Assembly (NCBI GenBank): GCA_001983455.1
Contig: LJDB01000029.1
Coordinates: 1 to 37,352 of the forward strand
Reading direction: 5' to 3'
Length of the DNA stretch: 37,352 nt
From: Candidatus Epulonipiscium fishelsonii
GTDB lineage: Bacteria; Bacillota; Clostridia; Lachnospirales; Cellulosilyticaceae
The notes beneath the pieces were generated by a model that saw only the letters and a list, made by a program, of their open reading frames with translations, searched no databases and was not told where the DNA came from. The translations under genes and the position numbers were made by a program. Of the stretch, positions 23,941-33,304 are shown in pieces. Position 1 is the first letter of the stretch. Every line of letters starts with the position of its first letter.

Positions 23941-26141
23941 AAGGTATCCTCCTTAATACATAATAAATCGTTATATTCTTTAGCTAATTTGTTATAAAAC
24001 ATTGAAGTTTCGTATTGTCTTTCAGAATTTATTTCAGAGATTAGCATTTGTAGCTCATAAAATAATTTTTCTATAGAGCTATCTTTAAAAATTGATCTTA
24101 AATATGCATCTACGTTTGAATGAGAAGCACCAGTATGCCTCTTAGTATTATAATTTTCTATTGATTTAAGGTTGATTTGAGCATTTTCTAAAAGCATACT
24201 TCCTTTAGAAGTTCTATCTATAACTAAATTTATTCCTCGGCCATCTTCTGTGATATCTGAATAATTTTTTGCACTAAATAAGTCTCCTAAAGTTATATCA
24301 GCAAAAGAATTATCATTTTTAAAATCACAGGAATAACATTTATTTTTACAGAAAATAAAGCAAAGCTTAGAGAAAAAGTCATCTTTACCATGTACAAGAA
24401 TAGACTTATTGTTTTCAAATGTTATTTTACAAGCAACAGTATATCCTAATTCCTTGTTTCTCATATTAATATCTGTTATTTTGCCATATTTTTGTGTATA
24501 AAAGTCTATATATTTTGCAAATAAATTGGGTGAAGGTTCTCCATGACAAATTAAATCAATAGTATATAAATTGTCATAATCTTTTTGCAAGTAATTTTTT
24601 AAGCCTGCAATCTGACAAGGTGTTCCACTGTACAAAACAATTTTATTGTTATCTAAATACTGTTTGGCTTCTTTATAAGTGTTTTCTATATCACTTTGAA
24701 CATATTTACTTGAACGTAAAAGCTCTAAATCTGCGAGATTATTTACACCTATATGCTTAACTTTAAAATCTTTATCATATGCAGCACCAAAAACAATGCC
24801 TCCATTTGAGATAATATATTGGGCAATAGCAAAGAATGTACCTCCTGATGCACTTTTTAATCGCTCATCTTTATCTATATGGGATGCTGTATATACAAAT
24901 GATTGCTCTAGATTTTTAGACTTAGAGTTTATAGCAGGACATACTTTCTTGCACAACATGCACTCATTACAAATATTATGATTAATTTTAGGAAATCCAA
25001 ATCCTAACTCATCTTTAACTAGCTCTATACAAGATAATGGGTAAACAACTTTACAAGTACTACAATTATAACATTCTCTCTGTGGGACAATATCAAATTT
25101 AAAGTCTTTTTCTAAATATAGAGCTTTTTCTAAAAATGCAAGAGATTTTGCTCTTTCCAGCTCTAATATTTGATTAACTTTAGAATAATCAATTTTACTA
25201 TTTATAAGGTTAAGATAATTTTCCGCTGTAGCATCCATACCAAGATATCTATTATAAAGATTAAATGTTTTAAGTAAATCTTTCATTCGCATATTCATAG
25301 AATAGTCTGATTGAATATTATTTGTATAGCAAGAAATAAATTGCTTATTAAAAATAATGCTAAATACAGTTCCATGGAATGAATCTGTAATAACATATTC
25401 AGCATTTGCAATAAGATTTATAAAATCTACAGGCATAGAATTCTTAGGCAAAATTTTTATATTATATCCCATAGTTTGTGATAATTGTTTAATATATGAT
25501 ACTAAACCTTTACTTGAACGTAGGACATAACAAAATATATATGGAGCTGTAGTATTATACGTATCATTTTTAAATGTGTCCCAATCTTTTCTTAAAAGTA
25601 ATAATGTAGGGTCAAGAACACTTTCTACAGATTTATCAGATAATTCTGAGATAAAAGGTATTGCACTTTTTTCACGGACTGAAATATAATCAAGTTTTTG
25701 GGTAGGTTCTTTAAGAGCAGTTTTTTTATCATCTGTTAAATAAGCTCCTCCCATACTAACAGCATATCCTAATTTGATTTTATCTGCATTAGCAAAAGCT
25801 AAAGCCATATGTGGCAAATTATATAAAGGCATGCCAAAATTACAGCCCCAAATTTGGTCGCTACCACAGATAAAAATATCATAAAGTTCATTGCATTCGT
25901 AAATATTATAGGCGTTATAAATTTTGTTACTCTGAGGAATAATTTCAGCAAAGGCCTGCATTTGCTTTGCATTAGAATTTATTTTATTAGATAGTTCTGC
26001 TTGTTTAATCATATAGTCAAAACGAATAACTTCACATTCAAAACCAAGTTTTTCCACTGTTTTTTGTAGAGCATATGCTTGTAATAGGGCACCATGATTA
26101 AAATTGTTATTAAATAATGTTATTATACCTACTCTTTTCAT
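23937..26141 (-). CDS. Polysaccharide pyruvyl transferase / ferredoxin / FrhB-like fusion (copy A), one cluster Cys lost
   Basis: This 734-residue paralogue of the product of 21733-23940 has the same three-part layout and is very similar throughout. The first ferredoxin motif reads C357, C360, C363 and then Y367 instead of the fourth cysteine (KVVYPLSC against KVVCPLSC in copy B). The codon changed from TGT to TAC, two base changes, so a single sequencing error is unlikely. The second cluster motif is intact. The pyruvyl transferase part keeps GSDQIWG and TDSFHGTVFS; the FrhB part keeps SGTPCQIAGL and ITLGDLF. The first [4Fe-4S] cluster may be lost, altered to a [3Fe-4S] form, or use C371 of PLSC. 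It is the first gene of a two-gene operon with a strong promoter at 26200-26228 and AAGGAG before the ATG. Confidence 0.88.
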   Translation of the reverse strand: MKRVGIITLFNNNFNHGALLQAYALQKTVEKLGFECEVIRFDYMIKQAELSNKINSNAKQMQAFAEIIPQSNKIYNAYNIYECNELYDIFICGSDQIWGCNFGMPLYNLPHMALAFANADKIKLGYAVSMGGAYLTDDKKTALKEPTQKLDYISVREKSAIPFISELSDKSVESVLDPTLLLLRKDWDTFKNDTYNTTAPYIFCYVLRSSKGLVSYIKQLSQTMGYNIKILPKNSMPVDFINLIANAEYVITDSFHGTVFSIIFNKQFISCYTNNIQSDYSMNMRMKDLLKTFNLYNRYLGMDATAENYLNLINSKIDYSKVNQILELERAKSLAFLEKALYLEKDFKFDIVPQRECYNCSTCKVVYPLSCIELVKDELGFGFPKINHNICNECMLCKKVCPAINSKSKNLEQSFVYTASHIDKDERLKSASGGTFFAIAQYIISNGGIVFGAAYDKDFKVKHIGVNNLADLELLRSSKYVQSDIENTYKEAKQYLDNNKIVLYSGTPCQIAGLKNYLQKDYDNLYTIDLICHGEPSPNLFAKYIDFYTQKYGKITDINMRNKELGYTVACKITFENNKSILVHGKDDFFSKLCFIFCKNKCYSCDFKNDNSFADITLGDLFSAKNYSDITEDGRGINLVIDRTSKGSMLLENAQINLKSIENYNTKRHTGASHSNVDAYLRSIFKDSSIEKLFYELQMLISEINSERQYETSMFYNKLAKEYNDLLCIKEDTL

Positions 26142-26199
26142 AAATTATTCTCCTTAAAATTTTGACTTAAAGTAGTGTAGAGGTGAGAGTTTAAACTTA

Positions 26200-26228
26200 A
26201 TTATAGTTAAGAAGGAATTAAATTGCAA
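26200..26228 (-). promoter_or_regulatory. Sigma-A promoter of the pyruvyl-transferase/FrhB operon
   Basis: On the minus strand TTGCAA (26223-26228) and TATAAT (26200-26205) are 17 bases apart. The predicted start of transcription is near 26193, giving a leader of about 50 bases. Confidence 0.8.
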
Positions 26229-26267
26229 GGATATAAATTTGGATAATGTTGATAAAATATTTATAAT

Positions 26268-26303
26268 AAAAAAGGATAGTACACTAACTTTAAGTTAGTA
26301 TAC
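26268..26303 (-). terminator. Terminator of the sulfatase-TctBAC operon
   Basis: The inner stem ACTAAC/GTTAGT is extended by GTA/TAC across one mismatch. On the minus strand it is followed after a few bases by six T. It lies 22 bases beyond the TctC stop codon. Confidence 0.7.
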
Positions 26304-26325
26304 CACCCTTAATTCATATGTTTCC

Positions 26326-27309
26326 TTATTCTGCTTTACCTATTTGTTCAAGGTAGTCATTTTGATATTCTGTCATATATACTTTTGCTTCATCAGCTGG
26401 CAGATAGAATGATTCCAATACATTTTTATCAAGATATTGAGTTTTCCATTCTTCTGATTCAGACACTTGTCGCATTATATCACTCCAATATGCAACAGCT
26501 TTATCAGGCATCTTTCCAGGAGCAACAATTCCACGCCAAACACTTGATTCAATATCTTCAAGATCAGTTATTTCACTAAGAATTGGAACATCCGTCAAAC
26601 TACCAGAGCTAAAACGTTTTGTTTTAAATGCAACTGTAGCTTCAGCATCTCCAGACTCAATATATTGCATACTTGCAGCTGGTTTAGAGATACAATAATC
26701 AACATGGCCTCCAAGTAAAGAAGTTAGTGCCTCACTTGTCGCATCAAACATCATATAGGTTAACTGGCTTTTTTCAAGACCAGAAACTTCTAAAAGTTCC
26801 TCATAAAGAGCAATATCATCACCTTTTGAACCACCAATTATAATACTAGTGCCGTTTGCTGCTGCGTCAAGAGCATCTTGGAATGTTTCATACTCTGTAT
26901 GAACCCCCTCAAGCAAAATTTGTGAATCTACTGCCATAACAGCGATTGGTTTAAAGTTTTCAATACGATTACTTGTATTTTGAACCATTGGAGTAAGGTC
27001 TCCACTGTTAAATGTTAATAACATGTGCCCATCATCTTTTTCTTGGCTTACACGAAGTCTTCCTACTTCTCCTCCACCATCAGTTTGGTTGTTAATTAAG
27101 AAGGTTTCTTCAACTAGGCCTTTTTGTTTAATGACATCAGTTATAACCCTTGTGTAAATGTCACTTCCGCCTCCTGGGCTTGATGTTACAACCCACTCAA
27201 TATCCCCAGACGGCAAAAATGGTGCATTTGGATCTTCCTCAGCTCCTCCACAACCTACAAATAATGTTGCTCCAATGGTTAATAGTATAAGTGTTTTAAA
27301 TTTTTTCAT
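26326..27309 (-). CDS. tctC: Tripartite tricarboxylate transporter substrate-binding lipoprotein (TctC-like)
   Basis: This extracellular binding protein of about 327 residues belongs to the TTT (TctABC) family. The signal peptide ends in a lipobox (LFVGC) with C20 lipidated. Family segments include SSPGGGSDIYTRV near the mature N-terminus and IIIGGSKGDDIA. It delivers a carboxylate ligand to the TctA/TctB membrane pair encoded just upstream. The start is the ATG at 27309, after GGAGGAA; an in-frame ATG at 27324 overlaps that binding site and is unlikely to be used. It is the last gene of the operon. Its partner sulfatase suggests the ligand carries a sulfate group, which is inference. Confidence 0.92.
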   Translation of the reverse strand: MKKFKTLILLTIGATLFVGCGGAEEDPNAPFLPSGDIEWVVTSSPGGGSDIYTRVITDVIKQKGLVEETFLINNQTDGGGEVGRLRVSQEKDDGHMLLTFNSGDLTPMVQNTSNRIENFKPIAVMAVDSQILLEGVHTEYETFQDALDAAANGTSIIIGGSKGDDIALYEELLEVSGLEKSQLTYMMFDATSEALTSLLGGHVDYCISKPAASMQYIESGDAEATVAFKTKRFSSGSLTDVPILSEITDLEDIESSVWRGIVAPGKMPDKAVAYWSDIMRQVSESEEWKTQYLDKNVLESFYLPADEAKVYMTEYQNDYLEQIGKAE

Positions 27310-27372
27310 GTTAAATTCCTCCATTTATTTTGAATATGTAGGCGAATACAAATCGCCCGAAGTTTATTAATC

Positions 27373-28863
27373 TTAAATTTTTGATTTATCTAGTACTTTT
27401 TTTCTAGCAGTTAAGACTATTAATAAAATAAGTACGACCATGAAGAATAAAGATATTGGTTCAGTAAAGAAAATTAGTGGACTTCCACCAGAAATTATAA
27501 ATGCTCTTCTCAAGTTAGTTTCAAAGATTTTAGATAAAACTATAGCTAAGATAAGTGGTGCAGATGGATAATTACATACATTCATTATGTATCCAATGCA
27601 GCCAGCAACAAACATTATGATAACTCCATATAGTGAATTTGTTGCACTATATGACCCTACGATACAAACTGTTGTAATTATAGGTATCATTAATCTAGTT
27701 GGAATAACTAGGATTTTTACCAAAAATGGTATAATACAAATTGCAACTAGTAATGTTAGCCCATTTGCTAAGAATAAAGATGCAATTAGACCCCATGTAA
27801 ATTCTGGTTGTTCAGTAAAAAGTAATGGACCAGGAGTTAGACCCCACATCATAAGCCCGCCAAGTAAAACTGCTCCTGTACCTGAACCTGGAATTCCTAA
27901 AGCTAAAAGAGGTGCAAATGCTCCTGCTGCCGCTGCATTATTTCCAGCTTCACAAGATGCAAGGCCTTCAATTGCTCCTGTTCCAAGAGGCTCTTTTGAT
28001 TTGAATTTTTTCTGAACGGCATATCCGGCAAATGCCCCAGTGGTTGCTCCTGCTCCAGGAAGAACCCCGATAAAAGTACCTAAAATCCCTGAACGAATTG
28101 CAGGTGGTAACAATCTTCCAAAATCAGAAGGTGATAATAAACTTTCTTTAAAAGATAGCTTCATATCAAGTTCAGTTACTGCATTACGGTCTTTCATCAT
28201 ACCAATTACTTTTGAAAAACCAACCATACCGATTACAAGTGGAGTAAAAGGTATTCCACCAAGCAAGTAGATATTTCCAAACGAATACCTAGGGATACCT
28301 GTTACTGAGTCCATTCCTATACAGGCAATTATTATCCCTAGTGCTGTTGAAACTAGACCTTTCATAACACTATCACCCATAAGCCATCCAATGGAAGTCA
28401 TAGCTAAAATCATTAAAGATGCCATTTCAACTGGACCAAAGTTTAGCCCTAATCTAGCTAGAGCTGGCCCTGTAAATGTAAGAATTATCATACCTATAAG
28501 TCCGCCAATAAATGATGCGGTATTTGCAACAAGTAGTGCTGCACCAGGTCTTCCTTTTTGAGCCATTGGATATCCGTCTAGTGTTGTCATTACAGCTGGA
28601 CCATCCCCTGGTATATTTATTAGTATTGCACTATATGCTCCACCAAACATGTTTGCATAATATAATGCTCCAAGCATAATGATTGCGGTTGTTGGATCAA
28701 ATTTATATGTTAAAGGTAGTAAAAGTGCAACTCCTGCCAAACTTCCTATACCTGGCATTGCTCCAACTAAAATTCCCAGAATAGCTCCTAATGTAGCAGC
28801 ACCAATATTTTCAAATGTTAAAGCTACCTGAAACCCTTGTAATAACCATTGTATATTTTCCAT
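27373..28863 (-). CDS. tctA: Tripartite tricarboxylate transporter large permease (TctA-like)
   Basis: This 496-residue membrane protein with about 12 spans is the main transport subunit of a TTT system, a secondary transporter using an ion gradient. Family-specific segments are GILVGAMPGIGSLAG near residue 30, NIPGDGPAVMTTLDGYPMAQ near 85 and GTFIGVLPGAGATTGAFAGY near 260. Length is normal. It lies between TctB and TctC. TTT systems carry citrate and other carboxylates; the ligand here is unknown. Confidence 0.95.
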   Translation of the reverse strand: MENIQWLLQGFQVALTFENIGAATLGAILGILVGAMPGIGSLAGVALLLPLTYKFDPTTAIIMLGALYYANMFGGAYSAILINIPGDGPAVMTTLDGYPMAQKGRPGAALLVANTASFIGGLIGMIILTFTGPALARLGLNFGPVEMASLMILAMTSIGWLMGDSVMKGLVSTALGIIIACIGMDSVTGIPRYSFGNIYLLGGIPFTPLVIGMVGFSKVIGMMKDRNAVTELDMKLSFKESLLSPSDFGRLLPPAIRSGILGTFIGVLPGAGATTGAFAGYAVQKKFKSKEPLGTGAIEGLASCEAGNNAAAAGAFAPLLALGIPGSGTGAVLLGGLMMWGLTPGPLLFTEQPEFTWGLIASLFLANGLTLLVAICIIPFLVKILVIPTRLMIPIITTVCIVGSYSATNSLYGVIIMFVAGCIGYIMNVCNYPSAPLILAIVLSKIFETNLRRAFIISGGSPLIFFTEPISLFFMVVLILLIVLTARKKVLDKSKI

Positions 28864-28882
28864 ATTGTTCCCTCCTTACTTT

Positions 28883-29326
28883 TTATAGGAAATTCTCTAA
28901 TAGTCCCATTGGAAACTGAATTGCTAACCATACTCCAAACACTAAATACACTATAATTGTTGTAGCTCCTGCAAATATAAGAGTTGACTTCCAAGACATT
29001 TTTTCAATTACTTTCATCCATATTATTAGGTAAATTGCAATGGATGGAAGTAATCCTATAAGCATGGCACCCGCTATTATAGCTGCTCCCGCAAATATAA
29101 CTTTAAAATCATCTCTAAAAAATTCTGCCTTATCTTCTTTTAGAGATTGCATTAAAGATACAATACTTCCAATTAATAATACTACGGCTATAATAGTTGG
29201 ATAAAAACCTCCCTTCGGTCCATTATCACCATCCCAAAACCCTATGTTGACAATTCCTTCATATATAAAGAATAAAGAAATTATAATCAAAATCCCAGGA
29301 AATATTTGTTTAACAGTTATTTTCAT
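28883..29326 (-). CDS. tctB: Tripartite tricarboxylate transporter small permease (TctB-like)
   Basis: This small membrane subunit of about 147 residues has four spans (FPGILIIISLFFIYEGIV, TIIAVVLLIGSIVSL, two more near the C-terminus) and partners TctA. The start is placed at the ATG at 29326, with AAGGAGGG seven bases upstream. A longer frame from 29404 would overlap the end of the sulfatase gene and has no binding site. Sequence conservation in TctB is weak, so the call rests on size, spans and position next to TctA. Confidence 0.85.
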   Translation of the reverse strand: MKITVKQIFPGILIIISLFFIYEGIVNIGFWDGDNGPKGGFYPTIIAVVLLIGSIVSLMQSLKEDKAEFFRDDFKVIFAGAAIIAGAMLIGLLPSIAIYLIIWMKVIEKMSWKSTLIFAGATTIIVYLVFGVWLAIQFPMGLLENFL

Positions 29327-29366
29327 AATATCCCTCCTTTTTTTTATAAGCAACCACAAACTGGTA

Positions 29367-30848
29367 CTAAAGATTATATCTTGTATAAACTTCTTGTGGT
29401 ACATCGTTTTGCTCCATAATATCTACGATGTATTTTTTCATCTGTTTTATGGTAGTTTCTTCCTTATTAGTACCAATAATATTTTTATTCATTTGTGGGT
29501 CTTGATCTAGATTAAATAAAAAATCTCCAAGGTTCATTTGACCAGATTGATTTTTTGGTTTAATTTTTTTTACCTTTAAAACTTTGTATCCGTTAGTAAA
29601 TCCTAATGGTCCAACAAATTCAGAATTATTAATTTCTTCTTTAACAAAGCTTTGCATCATATGTGTGCATAGTAAAGTATAGTTATAAACTTCATCATTA
29701 TTTGGGTCTGGTGCACGCATGTATATATACTTTCCGTCAGTACAGTTGATATTTCCAGCGTGAGAACCATAAACGATTGCATCTCTTAGCTTTGCATCAT
29801 TTTCTAGGACTGGTGTTAGATCTTTCCCTAGTACTGTTTCTGGAATTGATATATCAAAGAAGGAGTATAATGTTGGTGCAATGTCAATAGTCTGCACTAG
29901 TGATGTTCTACTTTCATTTTTTTTATTAACTTTTGGGTTCCATATAAATAGGGGTGTATTTGCAATTTCATTATATGTAGGTCCAACATTTTTTCCAAGC
30001 CATTCATGTTCGCCAAGCATAAATCCATGGTCGGTGTTAACAATTAGCATTGTATCTTTCCACATGTCATTTTGATCCATAAAATCAAGTATTTTGCCTA
30101 GATACTTATCACACATTGTAAGTAGTGCAGCATATTCACACCTTAGATGTTCCTTTATATCTTCAGGATCAGAGTCTTGAATTTGTCGGTATGGTGGCCA
30201 ATCACAAAATGGTCCATCATATACATGTTCATATAAATTTTTGTAAGATTGTTGAGTATAAAAAGGTTCATGTGGATCAAAGCATTCAATTTGTAACATC
30301 CAATTATCATATGCTACATTTTTTTGTAAAAATTCTAAACCTAAATTAATAGTAGTAACCTGACTTTGTTTTTCTTCGGTATCTAAATATCCTCTATTAA
30401 CCCAATCTTGTCGCCATCGATGCGTTGGACGTTTTAACACTTTCTCTGGAATGGGAGGTTCTTCTAATTGAGCTTTCCATTTATCTCCTTCTTGACCTCT
30501 AACAATTTCCCATGTATTAAATTTGGTATGATAGTTTGCCCCACCTTCTTCCCAATAATGGTAATGGTCACTAATTAAATGAGTATGTATTCCGTTTTTT
30601 CCTAGTATTTCTGGCAATGAATGGTCATATGGTTCGAGCGGGCCCCAACTTCTTGTAAAAAAGTTATATCTCCCAGTATGCATTTCTCTTCTTGCTGGCA
30701 TACAAGGTAGACTTCCGACATAGCAATTTTCAAATTTTATAGTTTTTTCAGCCAATCTTTGAAAGTTCGGAGTCTTGGTCCATTCACATCCATATGGTTC
30801 CAACAAGTTTTTTACTAAAGAGTCATACATTAAAACAATTGATCTCAT
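29367..30848 (-). CDS. Cys-type (formylglycine) sulfatase, cytosolic
   Basis: This 493-residue type I sulfatase hydrolyses a sulfate ester. The signature C-x-P-x-R is present as C49-M-P51-A-R53, followed by the downstream TGR (58-60); C49 must be oxidised to formylglycine, and the divergent gene at 31391-32488 encodes a fitting activating enzyme. Metal-binding residues are in IVLMYDSL near the N-terminus and NTDHGFMLGEHEWLGK. There is no signal peptide, so it acts inside the cell on an imported substrate, unlike most glycan sulfatases. It is the first gene of an operon with the TctBAC transporter. AGGAGGA precedes the ATG. Choline-sulfatase-like or sugar-acid sulfatase activity are both possible; the substrate cannot be read. 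Confidence 0.93.
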   Translation of the reverse strand: MRSIVLMYDSLVKNLLEPYGCEWTKTPNFQRLAEKTIKFENCYVGSLPCMPARREMHTGRYNFFTRSWGPLEPYDHSLPEILGKNGIHTHLISDHYHYWEEGGANYHTKFNTWEIVRGQEGDKWKAQLEEPPIPEKVLKRPTHRWRQDWVNRGYLDTEEKQSQVTTINLGLEFLQKNVAYDNWMLQIECFDPHEPFYTQQSYKNLYEHVYDGPFCDWPPYRQIQDSDPEDIKEHLRCEYAALLTMCDKYLGKILDFMDQNDMWKDTMLIVNTDHGFMLGEHEWLGKNVGPTYNEIANTPLFIWNPKVNKKNESRTSLVQTIDIAPTLYSFFDISIPETVLGKDLTPVLENDAKLRDAIVYGSHAGNINCTDGKYIYMRAPDPNNDEVYNYTLLCTHMMQSFVKEEINNSEFVGPLGFTNGYKVLKVKKIKPKNQSGQMNLGDFLFNLDQDPQMNKNIIGTNKEETTIKQMKKYIVDIMEQNDVPQEVYTRYNL

Positions 30849-30883
30849 TTCTGTCCTCCTCTAGTATCATGCATTAAAATATT

Positions 30884-30899
30884 TTATCATGAATGATAA
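30884..30899. promoter_or_regulatory. Palindrome upstream of the sulfatase gene (candidate operator)
   Basis: TTATCATGAATGATAA is a perfect 7-2-7 inverted repeat about 36 bases before the sulfatase start codon. Its position near the expected promoter suggests a regulator binding site, although no regulator gene is adjacent. Confidence 0.45.
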
Positions 30900-30984
30900 T
30901 TTTATATAATTATTATAAGCAAATGCAATGCCAACTTTTTATTTTAGATGTTAATAGTATAATTATGATATTAACTACAATATT

Positions 30985-31211
30985 TTAATATAAATATAAA
31001 ACATTTATGCTAATCACGTATATTTGTCTTATGATGTTTCAACCAATGTGTTATTTTAAAGCAGTTGTTTTATGTTAAAATAATAAAATGATTTATATTA
31101 TTATCTATTTCGTTATGAGAGATAACAAAAAAATTTTTATGCTCTTTAATATAAATATAAAACCGACCTATAACATTATATATTTTACAATTCATTTATT
31201 GATGTTTCAAC
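30985..31211. repeat. Two imperfect direct repeats in the divergent sulfatase/anSME intergenic region
   Basis: The 18-base block TTAATATAAATATAAAAC occurs at 30985-31002 and 31146-31163. Each is followed, 47-54 bases from its start, by TGATGTTTCAAC (31032-31043 and 31200-31211). The whole 30849-31390 gap is very AT-rich and holds no gene. The paired motifs between divergent promoters are candidate binding sites for a shared regulator. Confidence 0.55.
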
Positions 31212-31317
31212 AAAATGATACATAGTAATATCTCTAGTATTTGTAAATTAATTAGTTTAAAGTTGATTATAACTGCAAAATATATTAATATAAAATATAT
31301 ATAAATTGTTAAATATG

Positions 31318-31326
31318 TGATATAAT
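31318..31326 (+). promoter_or_regulatory. Extended -10 promoter of the anSME-TauE operon
   Basis: TGATATAAT is a perfect extended -10 element (TGn plus TATAAT). No clear -35 is seen 17 bases upstream. The predicted transcript start is near 31333, about 58 bases before the start codon. Confidence 0.6.
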
Positions 31327-31390
31327 TAAACTATCTACTTTAATTATTAAAAAATTTAAACACCGAGATAATATGAAAGGAAAATATACA

Positions 31391-32488
31391 ATGCCACCAC
31401 TAAATGTACTAATGAAACCAGCATCTTCTTTGTGTAATATGAATTGTGAATATTGCTTTTATTTTGATGAAGCGAACAAAAGAGCACACTCACATTTTGG
31501 AATGATGAGTGAAATAACATTAAAAAATATTATTAGAAAAACAATGCTTAAAGCAGAGCATAGTATAACATATGCATATCAAGGAGGCGAACCTACTTTA
31601 AGAGGACTAGACTTTTTTAAAACTGCTATAAAATTTCAAAAACAATATAATAGAAATGGTATAAAGGTTTTTAATGCTTTGCAAACAAATGGATATGAAA
31701 TTGATGAAAGTTGGTGTGAGTTTTTTAGAGAAAACAATTTTTTAATGGGAGTTTCTATTGATGGAACAAAAGAAATTCATAATGCATATCGACATAACAA
31801 GGCTGGCGAAGATACTTATGAAAAAGTATTTTCAACAACTAAATTATTTGATAAATATAAGGTTGAATATAATATATTAACTGTTGTAAATAGTATAGTT
31901 GCTCAAAATATTGAAGAAATTTATTTTCACTATAAGAAAAATGGATGGCACTTCCAACAATATATTCCTTGTTTAGATCCAATAGGAGAAGTGCGTGGTA
32001 AAAATGAATATGCTTTGTCTCCACAGATGTTTGGTAAATTTATGGTGGATTTATTCAATTTGTGGTATCAAGACTTTAAAAAAGGTAAACAACCCTATAT
32101 TCGTCAATTTGAAAATTATGTAGGAATATTAAACGGGTATCCACCCGAATCATGTGATATGCGAGGAACTTGTGGAATACAAACAGTTGTAGAAGCAGAT
32201 GGTAGTGTATACCCATGTGATTTTTATATGCTTGATGAATATAAACTTGGAAATTTTAATGAAAACCAATTAGAAGCTATAAATCTTGAGCGTAATAAAA
32301 TTGGATTTATTGAAACTTCTACTAAGTTATCAAATAAATGTATGGAATGTAAATATTTATATATTTGTAAAGGTGGATGTCAAAGAAATAGAGAGCTTAA
32401 CCAAGGTAGTTATCACAACTATTTGTGTAATGGATATAAGATATTTTTTGATGAAACACTTGAAGAAATGAAGAAAATTAAAATTTAG
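31391..32488 (+). CDS. Anaerobic sulfatase-maturating enzyme (radical SAM, SPASM domain)
   Basis: This radical SAM enzyme of about 365 residues oxidises the active-site cysteine of sulfatases to formylglycine without oxygen. The radical SAM cluster motif is C15-x3-C19-x2-C22 (LCNMNCEYCFYF), followed by YQGGEPTLRGL. The C-terminal SPASM part holds the extra cluster cysteines (CDMRGTCG, YPCDFYML, CMECKYLYICKGGCQRN). The start MPPLN matches the usual anSME N-terminus and has AAAGGA upstream; an in-frame ATG at 31373 would add six residues with a weaker site. Its target is almost certainly the cysteine-type sulfatase encoded divergently at 29367-30848. Confidence 0.95.
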   Translation: MPPLNVLMKPASSLCNMNCEYCFYFDEANKRAHSHFGMMSEITLKNIIRKTMLKAEHSITYAYQGGEPTLRGLDFFKTAIKFQKQYNRNGIKVFNALQTNGYEIDESWCEFFRENNFLMGVSIDGTKEIHNAYRHNKAGEDTYEKVFSTTKLFDKYKVEYNILTVVNSIVAQNIEEIYFHYKKNGWHFQQYIPCLDPIGEVRGKNEYALSPQMFGKFMVDLFNLWYQDFKKGKQPYIRQFENYVGILNGYPPESCDMRGTCGIQTVVEADGSVYPCDFYMLDEYKLGNFNENQLEAINLERNKIGFIETSTKLSNKCMECKYLYICKGGCQRNRELNQGSYHNYLCNGYKIFFDETLEEMKKIKI

Positions 32489-32498
32489 GAGGAGATTC

Positions 32499-33284
32499 AT
32501 GGAAATTTTATACTTGTTAATAGGAGGAATAGCATCTACAATAGGTGCTATATCTGGCCTTGGGGGTGGGGTTATAATTAAACCTGTTTTAGATGCGTTT
32601 GGCCATTTTGACCTTGCAACCATTGGCATATTATCTTCTTGCACAGTATTTGCTATGACTATTGTTTCACTAGCTAAAAAGTTTATGTTAAAAACTACTT
32701 TTGAATATACTAAATTACTACCTCTATCATTGGGGGCAGTTATTGGAGGGCTTGGTGGAAAATATTTGTTTGAAATATTTTTGCAGACTATACCAAATGA
32801 AGAACTTGGTAAGATGATACAATCTATATGTTTACTTGTATTGATGTTTATCATTTTGCTATTTGGATTAAACAGGCATAAAATAAAAACTTATAACATC
32901 ACTAGTCCTATTATTTGTGGTATAGCAGGTATTATAATGGGAGTAATATCTTCATTCCTAGGAATTGGTGGAGGGCCAGTCAATGTTGCATTATTAATAT
33001 TATTATTTTCTTGTGATGCAAAAGAGGCAGCTATATATTCTATATTCACTATATTCTTTTCTCAACTATCAACCTTAGCAAGTGTTTTCTTTGCAGAAGG
33101 GTTTTCTACATATGATTTAAGTGTTGTACCATATATGATTTTTGGTGGAATTACAGGCGGATTTTTGGGTGGCTTCTTTAATAAAAAATTATCTACACAA
33201 TACGTAGAAAAATTATTTAATGGAGTTATGGTGATTACCATTTTTATTAATGGGTACAATATTTTAACTGTAATAAGTAAATAG
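32499..33284 (+). CDS. TauE/SafE-family sulfite/anion exporter
   Basis: This 261-residue membrane protein has about eight spans in two homologous halves, each with a glycine-rich motif (GAISGLGGGVIIKPVL near the N-terminus and SFLGIGGGPVNVALL in the middle) characteristic of TauE/SafE. Family members move sulfite, sulfoacetate or other small sulfur-containing or organic anions across the membrane. Co-transcription with the sulfatase-maturating enzyme (10-base gap, AGGAGGAG binding site) suggests it exports the sulfate or sulfite released in the cell by the sulfatase; this is inference. Confidence 0.9.
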   Translation: MEILYLLIGGIASTIGAISGLGGGVIIKPVLDAFGHFDLATIGILSSCTVFAMTIVSLAKKFMLKTTFEYTKLLPLSLGAVIGGLGGKYLFEIFLQTIPNEELGKMIQSICLLVLMFIILLFGLNRHKIKTYNITSPIICGIAGIIMGVISSFLGIGGGPVNVALLILLFSCDAKEAAIYSIFTIFFSQLSTLASVFFAEGFSTYDLSVVPYMIFGGITGGFLGGFFNKKLSTQYVEKLFNGVMVITIFINGYNILTVISK

Positions 33285-33304
33285 TTTTTATAATTATATT
33301 CAGC

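Noticed and set aside
29327..29404. N-terminal extension of TctB
   Set aside because: It would overlap the sulfatase end, has no ribosome binding site, and the internal ATG at 29326 has an excellent one.
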